64,000 bases of DNA from Streptomyces sp. P9-A4 (GTDB lineage: Bacteria; Actinomycetota; Actinomycetes; Streptomycetales; Streptomycetaceae). Positions 36,282-44,722 of the stretch are shown here, piece by piece. The DNA is taken from positions 372,001 to 436,000 of the forward strand of contig NZ_JAZIFY010000001.1 of NCBI RefSeq assembly GCF_036634195.1, given 5' to 3'. A program made the position numbers and the translations under genes. The notes under the pieces are model-generated. The model had not been told where the DNA came from. It searched no databases and saw only the letters and a program-made list of their open reading frames with translations. Each line of letters starts with the position of its first letter. Position 1 is the first letter of the stretch.

Positions 36282-37038
36282 GGTGGCTGAGCCTGTCCGT
36301 GTACGCAGCTTGACCGACAAGGAGGGGCAGAAGCTGAAGCAGATCGTGCGCCGGGGCAGCACGGGTTCGGTGCGTTACCGGCGGGCGATGATGCTGCTCG
36401 CTTCGGCGGGCGGAAACCGGGTGGCCGGTGATCGCCCAACTGGTCCAGGCCCATGAGGACACCGTGCGCGACGTGATCCACCGGTTCAACGAGATCGGCC
36501 TGGTCTGCCTGGACCCTCAGTGGGCGGGAGGCCGTCCCCGCCTGCTCACCCCTGACGACGAGGACTTCGTCATCCGGACGGCCACCACCCGCCCCACCAG
36601 GCTCGGCCAGCCCTTCACCCACTGGTCGATCCGCAAACTCGCCGCCTACCTGCGGGAAGTGCACGGACGTGTCATCCGCATCGGCCGTGAAGCCTTCACG
36701 GTGCCTGCTCCGGCGCCGCGGCATCACCTTCCAACGCACCAAGACATGGAAGGAATCACCCGACCCTCATCGCGACGCCAGGCTCGACCGGATCGAGCAG
36801 GTTCTGGACCGCTTCCCGGACCGGGTCTTCGCCTTCGACGAGTTCGGGCCGTTGGGGATCCGGCCCACCGCAGGCTCCTGCTGGGCGAAGCAGGGCAAGC
36901 CAGACCGGCTGCCGGCGACCTACCGCCGCACCCACCGCGTCACCAGGCGTACTTGCCGCCCAACGCAAGGAACGCGCCCGCATCCGCAGCGAGAAGGGCA
37001 TCCGCTGGGGCGGTCGCCCCCTCAACGCCGCAGCCTGA
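36282..37038 (+). mobile_element. IS630-family transposase relic
   Basis: Four pieces lie in different frames: VRSLTDKEGQKLKQIVRRGS; VIAQLVQAHEDTVRDVIHRF with FTHWSIRKLAAYLREVHGRV; GITFQRTKTWKESPDPHRDA with RVFAFDEFGPLGIRP (first catalytic Asp region); and the family tail ERARIRSEKGIRWGGRPLN before TGA 37038. Frameshifts fall near 36420 and 36705, and an internal deletion near 36950 removes the rest of the DDE core. The left end near 36197 (TAGTGCTGTGACCGCG) resembles an IS630 terminus. Dead element. Confidence 0.85.
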
Positions 37039-37110
37039 CCGAGCGCGAACCGCAGCCGCGGAGTGCCGAAAGGGACAAGTTCACGAGAAGGACAGCGACA
37101 GAAGGACGAC

Positions 37111-37488
37111 TCAGGAGGCGGACGGCTCGATCTCCCCCGCAAAGACGATGACCTGGTCGATGAGGCTCCGCCGCAGATGGACGACGTCCGTTCCCGTCAG
37201 GCGGGGGCCGCCATCCGGCGTGGTGAAGACCCACTGGTACCGGGCCCACTCGTCAGGCATGTCCACCGCTGAGCAGCGCACCATCGTGCCGGTCCCCGCC
37301 GGGTGACGCCGGATGTCCAGCACGAACCGCTCGACCGCCGCGATTCCTTCGCTGCGACCCAACGGCCCCCAGAAGACCACGTCTGAGGTCAGGGCCTGGG
37401 AGAGCAGGGCAGTCACATAGCTGTCGTCCGAGGCGTTGAACGCGGAGATGAACGTGTCGATCGCGGAGCGTGCCGTCTCTTCCTGCAT
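37111..37488 (-). CDS. SnoaL-like / NTF2-fold protein
   Basis: 125 aa. Opens with a helix (ETARSAIDTFISAFNASDD), followed by SDVVFWGPLGRSEGIAAVERF and a C-terminal sheet (CSAVDMPDEWARYQWVF, DVVHLRRSLIDQVIVFAGEI). This is the cone-shaped NTF2 layout used by SnoaL cyclases, isomerases and many uncharacterised proteins. No diagnostic catalytic pair can be singled out. It follows the IS630 relic tail to tail. Confidence 0.78.
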   Translation of the reverse strand: MQEETARSAIDTFISAFNASDDSYVTALLSQALTSDVVFWGPLGRSEGIAAVERFVLDIRRHPAGTGTMVRCSAVDMPDEWARYQWVFTTPDGGPRLTGTDVVHLRRSLIDQVIVFAGEIEPSAS

Positions 37489-37569
37489 GCCCCAGTAATA
37501 CCAGCCGTTGCGCGTGCGCTCGTCCCCCGAGCCGCCTTCCGGTCACGGTGGACCATCCCGGTCATAGCG

Positions 37570-38238
37570 CTAGGTCGTCAGCCAGGTCAGGGCGCCCTTC
37601 AAGTGGGCTCGGAAGAGTGGGGTTCGGTAGGTTTCCGGGGCGTGGCCCAGGGCCGTGAAGAAGACGCGGCCCCGGTCCAGTCGCCGGCACCAGACGAGTG
37701 GGTGGTCCTCGCCGTGGGTGCCGCCCCGGTAGGTGGTCTCGTCGGCTCGGGCGAGGACCCGTACGCCCGGGACTTCGCCCTCCCTGGGGTCGGACGTGAA
37801 GTTGTACCACTCGTCCGTCCAGGTCCAGCGTTCCGGGAGCGGGGCTGTCGCCGGGTGGTCGTGGGCGTCGACCAGTACCGTTGCGCGCTGGATCTCCGGG
37901 TGGCCGGCGAAGCGGGTGCCAAGGAGTCGGCCGTAGAAGGGCCAGTCCGGCTCGGCGTTGGCCGCCGCGTGCACGGCGAGCAGCGCGCCGCCGCCCCTCA
38001 GGTACGACTCGAACGCGGTACGCCCTTCGGCGGTCAGGACGTTCCCGGTCGTGGACAGCAGCACGACGACCGCGCACCGGGCCAGTCGCCCCGGGGTGAA
38101 GGCGCCCGGGTCCTCGGTGATCTCGGCCGGGTGTCCGAGTTCCCGCGCCAGCTCCGTGAGCGCGACGGCGCCGTCCGGGATCGAGTCGTGGCGGTAGCCG
38201 GCGGTGCGGGTGTAGATCAGGACGTCAGGTGTGGGCAC
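37570..38238 (-). CDS. ThuA-like domain protein
   Basis: 222 aa from the GTG at 38238, where GGAG stands 7 nt upstream and homologues begin (PTPDVLIYTRTAGYRHDSI). Upstream in-frame codons are not protein-like. Further family stretches are VVVLLSTTGNVL, GGGALLAVHAAANAEPDW, RWTWTDEWYNFTSDPR and HPLVWCRRLDRGRVFFTALGH. ThuA-like proteins share a glutamine-amidotransferase-like fold and are linked to trehalose or other sugar use. No sugar operon lies beside it, so the role is open. Confidence 0.88.
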   Translation of the reverse strand: MPTPDVLIYTRTAGYRHDSIPDGAVALTELARELGHPAEITEDPGAFTPGRLARCAVVVLLSTTGNVLTAEGRTAFESYLRGGGALLAVHAAANAEPDWPFYGRLLGTRFAGHPEIQRATVLVDAHDHPATAPLPERWTWTDEWYNFTSDPREGEVPGVRVLARADETTYRGGTHGEDHPLVWCRRLDRGRVFFTALGHAPETYRTPLFRAHLKGALTWLTT

Positions 38239-38360
38239 GCGGTGCACTCCAAGCTGGGGCGGGACAGTGAGGAGCAGTTGGACAGTAAGCGCTTGCCCCC
38301 GCGTGACCGTAGCCACCGAAATCGCTGGGCCGCAAGCCCCGCCGTCCGGCACACTGCCCC

Positions 38361-39233
38361 ATGACGTCGAAGCCACCCGGGACACCGCGGCACGACCCGG
38401 CGGACACTCCGTCCCGTACCCATACCCACGCCCACGCGCGACGCGCCCTCGCCCATGTGGCCGCGCGCGCCGACGGTGATCCGCTCGATCCGTCCCTGCG
38501 GGTCACCCTCAACTTCCACCCGTACTTCCTCCCCCTGCTCGCCGACGACGGGGTCTACCGTTCCCAGTTCGTCACCGGCACCAGCAACGGCGGCCTCACC
38601 GCCCACCCCGGCGGCGACCGCCACCGCTGGGAGAGCCGCATCTTCGGTGCGGCCTACGACCGTGCCGCCGCCGACTCCCGTCCCGTCTACGGCGCCCTCG
38701 ACTTCCGCCGCCGGCCCGTCGGCGCCGCTCCCCGCTTCGGCTCCGCCCATCTGCGCCTGGCCGCCGCCACCCTCCAGCGGGCGACCTTCTGCTACCCCGA
38801 CAGCTACCTCGAGCCCACCCACTTCGGCGTCGCCTCCCGGATGAACCTGATCGCGCTCGCGGAGGCCGCCGACCAGGACCCGCTCGACGACTACATCGAG
38901 GCGCAGATCCACGGCCCCGTCGTGATCGGGCGCGACGTGGAGGCCCTGGTGCTCGATCCGAGCCACCGGGGTACGGAGGTGGAGGAGGCCGCGCGTCGAC
39001 TGCCCTGCCCCGTCGAGTGGCACCGCGGCTTTCGCGTGTCCGTCGACGTGCTGCGGCAGCACCCCGGGTTCCGCGGTCGGCGGTACGTGGAACTCGCCGC
39101 CCGCATCTCCGTCGACGGGTGGCTCGACCCCCGGATCGTGCAGGAGGCGGCCGGGTCCGGGCGGTACGACCCCCAGGACGTGAAGCGGGTCTGGCACTGC
39201 CTGGCCCGGTTCGGGGCGCCGGCCGTCGGCTGA
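38361..39233 (+). CDS. DUF3626-domain protein
   Basis: 290 aa. RVTLNFHPYFLPLLADDGVY, FVTGTSNGGLTAHPGGDRHR, GALDFRRRPVGAAPRFGSAH and RATFCYPDSYLEPTHFG are the conserved blocks of DUF3626 as I recall it. The family is of unknown function and widespread in bacteria. No signal peptide. It is divergent from the ThuA-like gene across about 120 bp. Confidence 0.82.
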   Translation: MTSKPPGTPRHDPADTPSRTHTHAHARRALAHVAARADGDPLDPSLRVTLNFHPYFLPLLADDGVYRSQFVTGTSNGGLTAHPGGDRHRWESRIFGAAYDRAAADSRPVYGALDFRRRPVGAAPRFGSAHLRLAAATLQRATFCYPDSYLEPTHFGVASRMNLIALAEAADQDPLDDYIEAQIHGPVVIGRDVEALVLDPSHRGTEVEEAARRLPCPVEWHRGFRVSVDVLRQHPGFRGRRYVELAARISVDGWLDPRIVQEAAGSGRYDPQDVKRVWHCLARFGAPAVG

Positions 39234-39445
39234 CCGACCGCTTGTCAGTTCCTCGATCCGGAGTCGTATCGGATATGTCTCTGTAATCTTTTTTGCGCGC
39301 CGTACCCACTGCCCCCGTCATGTCCCTGCACGGCAAGGCGTCCTCCAGCCTCGGCATCCCCTCGACCCGATCACCCAGGACGCCTGCGCGTTCTTCGGAT
39401 CGGCGGCCATCTGGCCGGCTGGTTCCGGGCGCGCCCCCTGTGGGA

Positions 39446-40111
39446 TCAGATCACCGCGTCCGACCCGGATCTGTTCGGCTGACCCTTCGGGGTCGGGCCG
39501 CCCGGGACCTCCCTCGTGGACGCTTCGAGGAGCGGCGCGAGGAACTGCCGTTCCAGACTGCCGGGTGGCAGCTCCTCCGGTTCCACATAGCTCTGCGCGA
39601 GTCCGCCCTCCCGCAGGGCGATCAGGAGCCGCGCGAACCGGTCGGCGTCCACGGTCAGTTCGCGTCCGGCCCGGCGCAGGACGAGGGTGAGGCCGCGGGC
39701 GATCTCGGCCCGCAGCCGCTCGTCGTGGCGCGCCAGCACCCACGCGGCCTGCGGGTCACGGATCGCGTGCAGGGTGAACTCCGTGGTGACCAGGTACCAG
39801 TCCCGCTCGTCCGGTTCGACGCGGGCGGCGAGTTCCGCGAGCCGGGTCAGGGTGTACTCCTCCGCCGTCAGCCCGTCGATCGACTCCGCGAGCCTCCGCA
39901 CCGTCCGGTCGCTGTGCTCGTCGAACAGGGCGAGGAAGAGCTCTTCCTTGCTCGCGAAGTTCGAGTAGTACGCGCCCCGCGTGTATCCGGCGCGCTCGCA
40001 GATCTGCTCGATCGTCGTCGCGTGGAAGCCGTGCTCGGCGAAGGTCTCCAGGGCGGCCTTCAGAAGCGCCGCGCGGGTCCGGGGCCGCCGCCTGGTGACA
40101 CCTTTCGGCAC
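39446..40111 (-). CDS. TetR-family transcriptional regulator
   Basis: 221 aa. N-terminal helix-turn-helix: LLKAALETFAEHGFHATTIE, QICERAGYTRGAYYSNFASK, EELFLALFDEH. The C-terminal ligand domain is helical and unassigned. It is divergent from the FHA-ABC gene 102 bp away, so it may regulate that operon as well as itself. The 210-bp gap downstream (39234-39445) holds nothing clear. Confidence 0.9.
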   Translation of the reverse strand: MPKGVTRRRPRTRAALLKAALETFAEHGFHATTIEQICERAGYTRGAYYSNFASKEELFLALFDEHSDRTVRRLAESIDGLTAEEYTLTRLAELAARVEPDERDWYLVTTEFTLHAIRDPQAAWVLARHDERLRAEIARGLTLVLRRAGRELTVDADRFARLLIALREGGLAQSYVEPEELPPGSLERQFLAPLLEASTREVPGGPTPKGQPNRSGSDAVI

Positions 40112-40213
40112 GGGTGCCTCCTCCTTCGTCCGGGCCGCGTCCCGCGGCGGACGCCCACCCTACCGGCGCTCCCATCCCGGGCAGGGACGAGCACCGGCGG
40201 ATAAAATTCACGC

Positions 40214-42880
40214 ATGGGAGAGCGACCCGTCGCGCCCGCGGCGCCTCATCTGGTCCTCGAGATCGACGGGGACGCGACGCGCATGAACCCGAGCCGCGTC
40301 TATCGCATCGGGCGCGACCCCACCAGCGACGTCGTACTGTCGGACGCCCGGGCGTCCTGGCACCACGCGGTGCTCGGCGCCGTGGGCGCCCGCTGGACCC
40401 TGACCGACGAGGGCAGCACGAACGGCACGTTCACGGACGGTACGCGGGTGGCCGGGGCGCGGGAGGTCGGTCCCGGGACGGTCGTACGGTTCGGGCATCC
40501 GGCGGACGGCCCCCGCGCGGTGCTTTCGGCGAGCGCGCCCGCGGAACCCGAGGTCAGGGGAGCGCGGGCGGAACCCGAGGGCGGGGAAGCGCCTGTGGAA
40601 CCCGAGGCCCGGCAAGCGTCGGCAGAGCCCGTGGCAAGGCCGGCGCCGGCAGAGCCCGAGGCAAACAGCTCCCCGGCGGGACCCGATGCCCGGCGCGCGT
40701 CCGCGGAGCCCGAGGCCCCCAGCGCCCCGGCGGAGCCTGAAATCCAGCCACCCCCAGTCGCCCCCGACCTACAGCCTCCCGAGCCCCCCGCCCCCGCCGT
40801 ACCCCGCGAACGCGAACCCGCCCCACCCCCCTCCGTCGCCCACCCCGCCGCCACCGGCACCTTCCGGCGGCCGACCTCCGTGCGGCCGTTGCCGGCCCAC
40901 AGCATCCGTATCGGACGTGCCTCCGACAACGACCTCGTCGTCTCCGACCTGGTCGTCTCCCGGCGCCACGCCGAGCTCCGCGCGCACCCGGATGGCACGT
41001 ACTGGATCCACGACCTCGGCAGCCACAACGGCACCTTCCTCAACGGCCGCCCCGTCGTCGACGCCCGGGTGACGGCGGACGACATCGTCGGCATCGGGCG
41101 CTCCGCGTTCTGTCTGATCGGCGGACAGCTCGTCGAGTTCACCGACACCGGCGAGGTGTCCCTCGACGTGCGGTCGCTCGCCGTCACCGTCGACCACGGT
41201 CGCCGCACGCTCCTCGACGAGGTGTCGTTCCCGGTGGGCGAGAAGTGCCTGCTCGCCGTCGTCGGGCCGTCCGGCGCCGGAAAGTCGACGCTCCTCGGCG
41301 CGCTCACCGGCCAGCGTCCCGCCGACCGGGGCACCGTGCTCTACGACGGCCGTGACCTGTACCAGGACTACGCCGAGCTGCGGCAGCGCATCGGGCTCGT
41401 CCCGCAGGACGACATCCTGCACCTCCAGCTCACCGTGCGCCGCGCCCTCGGCTACGCCGCCGAGCTGCGCTTCCCCGAGGACACCGTGCGCGCCGAGCGG
41501 CAGGCGCGGGTGGACGAGGTGATCCGCGAGCTGGGTCTCGTGGAGCGTGCGGACCAGCCGATCCACAGCCTCTCCGGCGGCCAGCGCAAGCGGGTGAGCG
41601 TCGCCCTCGAACTGCTCACCAAGCCGTCGCTCCTCTTCCTCGACGAGCCGACCTCCGGCCTCGACCCGGGCATGGACCGGTCCGTGATGCACATGCTGCG
41701 CGGGCTCGCGGACGACGGGCGGACGGTCGTCGTGGTCACCCACAGCGTGCTCAGTCTGGACGTGTGCGACCGGCTGCTCGTACTCGCCCCGGGCGGCCGG
41801 ATCGCCTACTACGGGCCGCCCGAGGACGCCCTCGGCTTCTTCGGTTTCGCGCAGTGGCCGGAGGCCTTCGAGGCCTTCGAGAACGACCGGGACCGCGACT
41901 GGGCCGGGCAGTTCCGGTCGTCCCTCTTCCACCGCCGGTACGTCACGGACGCGACGGCCCGTCCGGACGTTCCCGTCCCCACCAACACCGCATCCCCCGT
42001 CTCCCCCGGCAGTCCCGTGTCCCCCGGCAGTCCCGCCGGCCACGAGCCCGCGCCCCCTCCCAAGGCGCAGAGCTGGTCCTCCCAGCTGCGGACCCTCGTA
42101 CGGCGATACGCGGCGGCGCTCTCCGCCGACCGCACCTTCCTCGTCATCATGATCGCGCTGCCGTTCGTGATGGGCGCGATGGCCAGGGCCCTGTCCGAGG
42201 GCAGTTTCAACCCCGAGTCGACGTTGAACGTCCTGCTGATCCTCTGTGTGGGCGGGGTCCTCACGGGCGCGGCGAACGCCGTGCGCGAGCTGGTCAAGGA
42301 ACGCACGATCTACCGGCGCGAGAGAGCCGTCGGGCTGTCCCGCTCCGCGTACCTCGCCTCCAAGGTGGTGGTCCTCGGGCTGATCACGGTCGTGCAGTCG
42401 GTGGTCCTGACCCTGGTGGCCCTGATCGGCGTTCCGCTGAACGTGCCCGACGGCAAGGGCGTCCTGATGCCCCCGCTCATCGAGATCACCCTCGCCGTCG
42501 CCCTCCTCGCCTTCACCGCGATGATGCTCGGCCTGTTCGTGTCGGCGCTCGTGCGCAAGGAGGAGGTGACGATGCCGCTGCTCGTCCTCCTCGCCATCGT
42601 GCAGGTGGTGTTCTGCGGCGCCCTCCTGACGGTACGGGGCACCCCCGTCCTGGAGCAGCTGGCCTGGCTGGTGCCCTCGCGCTGGGCGTTCGCGGCGATG
42701 GGCGCGACGATCGACATCGGGAAGGTCGCACCGAGCGAGAAGACGGCGGATCCGCTGATGCATCACACGGCGGAGGCCTGGTTGTTCGACATGGGCATGC
42801 TGGTCGTGCTCTGTCTCGCCCTCGGTCTGGTCGTGGCGCGGCTCCTGCGGCGCCACGAGCCGGTCGTGATGCGGAGGTAG
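40214..42880 (+). CDS. FHA-FHA-ABC exporter (ATPase fused to ABC-2 permease)
   Basis: 888 aa. FHA domain 1 at about 15-105 (YRIGRDPTSDVVLSDARASW, GSTNGTF). A low-complexity linker of AEPE repeats and Pro follows at about 110-215. FHA domain 2 is at about 228-310 (IRIGRASDNDLVVSD, SRRHAEL, GSHNGTFLNG). The ABC ATPase has Walker A GPSGAGKSTLLG (about 350), LSGGQRKRVSVAL (about 452) and Walker B LLFLDEPTSGLD (about 473). An ABC-2 permease with six helices spans about 632-885. The layout is that of mycobacterial Rv1747, an exporter controlled by Ser/Thr phosphorylation. The kinase encoded two genes downstream is the obvious partner. Confidence 0.93.
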   Translation: MGERPVAPAAPHLVLEIDGDATRMNPSRVYRIGRDPTSDVVLSDARASWHHAVLGAVGARWTLTDEGSTNGTFTDGTRVAGAREVGPGTVVRFGHPADGPRAVLSASAPAEPEVRGARAEPEGGEAPVEPEARQASAEPVARPAPAEPEANSSPAGPDARRASAEPEAPSAPAEPEIQPPPVAPDLQPPEPPAPAVPREREPAPPPSVAHPAATGTFRRPTSVRPLPAHSIRIGRASDNDLVVSDLVVSRRHAELRAHPDGTYWIHDLGSHNGTFLNGRPVVDARVTADDIVGIGRSAFCLIGGQLVEFTDTGEVSLDVRSLAVTVDHGRRTLLDEVSFPVGEKCLLAVVGPSGAGKSTLLGALTGQRPADRGTVLYDGRDLYQDYAELRQRIGLVPQDDILHLQLTVRRALGYAAELRFPEDTVRAERQARVDEVIRELGLVERADQPIHSLSGGQRKRVSVALELLTKPSLLFLDEPTSGLDPGMDRSVMHMLRGLADDGRTVVVVTHSVLSLDVCDRLLVLAPGGRIAYYGPPEDALGFFGFAQWPEAFEAFENDRDRDWAGQFRSSLFHRRYVTDATARPDVPVPTNTASPVSPGSPVSPGSPAGHEPAPPPKAQSWSSQLRTLVRRYAAALSADRTFLVIMIALPFVMGAMARALSEGSFNPESTLNVLLILCVGGVLTGAANAVRELVKERTIYRRERAVGLSRSAYLASKVVVLGLITVVQSVVLTLVALIGVPLNVPDGKGVLMPPLIEITLAVALLAFTAMMLGLFVSALVRKEEVTMPLLVLLAIVQVVFCGALLTVRGTPVLEQLAWLVPSRWAFAAMGATIDIGKVAPSEKTADPLMHHTAEAWLFDMGMLVVLCLALGLVVARLLRRHEPVVMRR

Positions 42881-42885
42881 GCCCC

Positions 42886-43698
42886 GTGAGCGTCCCCGTA
42901 CCCGAGTACGTGCCGGATTTCCGGCCCACCCACGTCGTGCCGCGCGACGGACTCTCCGCCTGGGAGGCGCCGGACCCGGGGCTGCCCACGACGCCGCTCG
43001 ACGCGTTCCTGCCGGTGCGCCTGGAGGAGCGGGCGGGCGACTGGGGGCGGATCCAGTGCGCCAACGGGTGGACGGCATGGGTGGACGCGCGGCTGCTCGT
43101 CTCCATGCCCGAGGACCCGCCGGCGGCGGGCCGGCCACTCACGAGGACCGCTGATCCGCGCCCGCTGATCGCCCGCGCCGAAGGCGCGCTCGCCCGCTAC
43201 CGGCGCGCCGCGGAGGAGCTGGGCGCACAGCGGCTGGACGGCGAGCAGTTCCGGCTGCGGACCCGGGGCCTGCGGGTCGGCATGGTCGTCGACGGCGAGT
43301 CGGTGTGGCTGTACGACGCCGAGCACGAGCGCTGGGTGTACTGCGACGGCGTGGGCCTCAGTACGTACGTCGCCTCCGCCGCGCCCTCGATCGCCGCCAC
43401 GCCCTCGCCCTCTCCCGGCCCTTCGTCCTCACCCTCACCTTCGGATTCGGACTCCCCCGTGCCCACTGCCGCCGCCGGATTCACCGACACCGACCCCGAT
43501 ACCGACGCCGGAGCCGACACCGCAGTGTCCGGGCCGCCCGGCGAAGCCGACGAGAACGAGGACGAGCGGACCCGCGCCGTGCCCGTGGCGCACGAGCCGA
43601 CGCAGGTGGTCGCTCAGGTGGATGCCGAGGTGCCGGCCGGACCACCGCCGCCGACGCAGGTCGTGGAGACGCCGCCCGCCCCGTCCGGTGAGGAATGA
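42886..43698 (+). CDS. SH3-like protein with Pro/Ser/Thr-rich tail
   Basis: 270 aa from GTG 42886, 8 nt after GGAGG, only 5 bp after the exporter. Residues ~20-75 look like an SH3-like beta barrel (AFLPVRLEERAGDWGRIQCA, NGWTAWVDARLLV). A second small domain follows (VGMVVDGESVWLYDAEHERW). The last ~110 residues are low-complexity Pro/Ser/Asp/Glu. No signal peptide. Sandwiched between the FHA exporter and the kinase, it is likely an adaptor or substrate of the kinase (inference). Confidence 0.78.
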   Translation: MSVPVPEYVPDFRPTHVVPRDGLSAWEAPDPGLPTTPLDAFLPVRLEERAGDWGRIQCANGWTAWVDARLLVSMPEDPPAAGRPLTRTADPRPLIARAEGALARYRRAAEELGAQRLDGEQFRLRTRGLRVGMVVDGESVWLYDAEHERWVYCDGVGLSTYVASAAPSIAATPSPSPGPSSSPSPSDSDSPVPTAAAGFTDTDPDTDAGADTAVSGPPGEADENEDERTRAVPVAHEPTQVVAQVDAEVPAGPPPPTQVVETPPAPSGEE

Positions 43699-44684
43699 TG
43701 GCCGGCGGACCGCGCGACGACGACCCGGAACTCCTCGCGGGGCGCCCCTCGGGCCTCCTCGGGAAGGAGATCGCGGGCTACCGCGTGGAGGGCGAGATCG
43801 GTCGCGGCGGCATGGCGGTCGTCTACCGGGCGCGTGACCTGCGGCTCGACCGTACGGTGGCGCTCAAGCTGCTCGCCCCCGAGCTGGCCCGCAACGACAC
43901 CTTCCGCAAGCGCTTCGCGCACGAGTCACGGGTCGCCGCCTCCATCGACCACCCGCACATCGTGCCGGTCTTCGAGGCGGGCGAGACGGAGGGCGTGCTG
44001 TACATCGCCATGCGGTACGTGGCCGGGCAGGACCTGGCGGCCCTGCTCGACCGGGAGGGGCCGCTGCCCCCCGTGAAGGCCGGGCGGATCGCCGTACAGG
44101 TGGCGTCGGCCCTGGACGCGGCACACGCGCACAACCTGGTGCACCGGGACGTGAAGCCCGGCAACATCCTGGTCGCCGAAGGCACCGACGGCGACCACCC
44201 CGAGCACGTCTACCTCACGGACTTCGGCCTGACGAAGAAGTCGCTCTCGCTGACCGGGTTCACGACCGTGGGCGAGTTCGTCGGCACCCTGGACTACGTG
44301 GCGCCCGAGCAGATCTCGGGCAAGCCGGTGGACGGCCGCTGCGACGTGTACGGGCTCGCGTGCGTGGTCTTCGAGACCCTGACGGGGGCGCCGCCGTTCC
44401 GCCGCGACACGGACTGGGCGGTGTTGTGGGCGCAGCAGTACGACCCTCCTCCGCCGCTCTCCGAGGTCCGTCCGGGGCTGCCGGCCGCGGCGGACGCGGT
44501 GTTCGCGAGGGCGCTGGCGAAGACTCCCGAGGAGCGGTACGGGACCTGTCTGGAATTCGTCGCGGAGCTGCGCGCCGCCCTCTCCTCGGGGGAAGCGGGA
44601 TCGGTCACGGGGAAGCGGGTCGAGCCGGTCGGTCCACCGCGCGACCCGCCCGCGTGGGCACGGCCGGTGTTCCGGGAGCTGTAG
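43695..44684 (+). CDS. Ser/Thr protein kinase (PknB-like, soluble)
   Basis: 329 aa, overlapping the previous gene by 4 bp. A full Hanks kinase: glycine loop GRGGMAVVY (37-45), Lys58 in VALKLL, HRDVKPGN (His150, Asp152, Asn157), DFG at 176-178, and activation-loop Thr/Ser in SLSLTGFTTVGEFVGTLDY followed by VAPEQ. It ends soon after the catalytic domain with no membrane helix or PASTA domain, so it is cytosolic. Operon position implies it phosphorylates the exporter's FHA-binding partners, as PknF does for Rv1747. Confidence 0.94.
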   Translation: MMAGGPRDDDPELLAGRPSGLLGKEIAGYRVEGEIGRGGMAVVYRARDLRLDRTVALKLLAPELARNDTFRKRFAHESRVAASIDHPHIVPVFEAGETEGVLYIAMRYVAGQDLAALLDREGPLPPVKAGRIAVQVASALDAAHAHNLVHRDVKPGNILVAEGTDGDHPEHVYLTDFGLTKKSLSLTGFTTVGEFVGTLDYVAPEQISGKPVDGRCDVYGLACVVFETLTGAPPFRRDTDWAVLWAQQYDPPPPLSEVRPGLPAAADAVFARALAKTPEERYGTCLEFVAELRAALSSGEAGSVTGKRVEPVGPPRDPPAWARPVFREL

Positions 44685-44722
44685 CGCCGTTCCGGGAGCG
44701 CGGTCTTGCCGAGCTCTCGTCC

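Noticed and set aside
39290..39445. possible short gene between the DUF3626 and TetR genes
   Set aside because: Frames are open but composition is not protein-like and no ribosome-binding site is present.
40769..43138. 789-aa open frame opposite the FHA-ABC gene
   Set aside because: Shadow frame; the plus strand carries Walker and FHA motifs.
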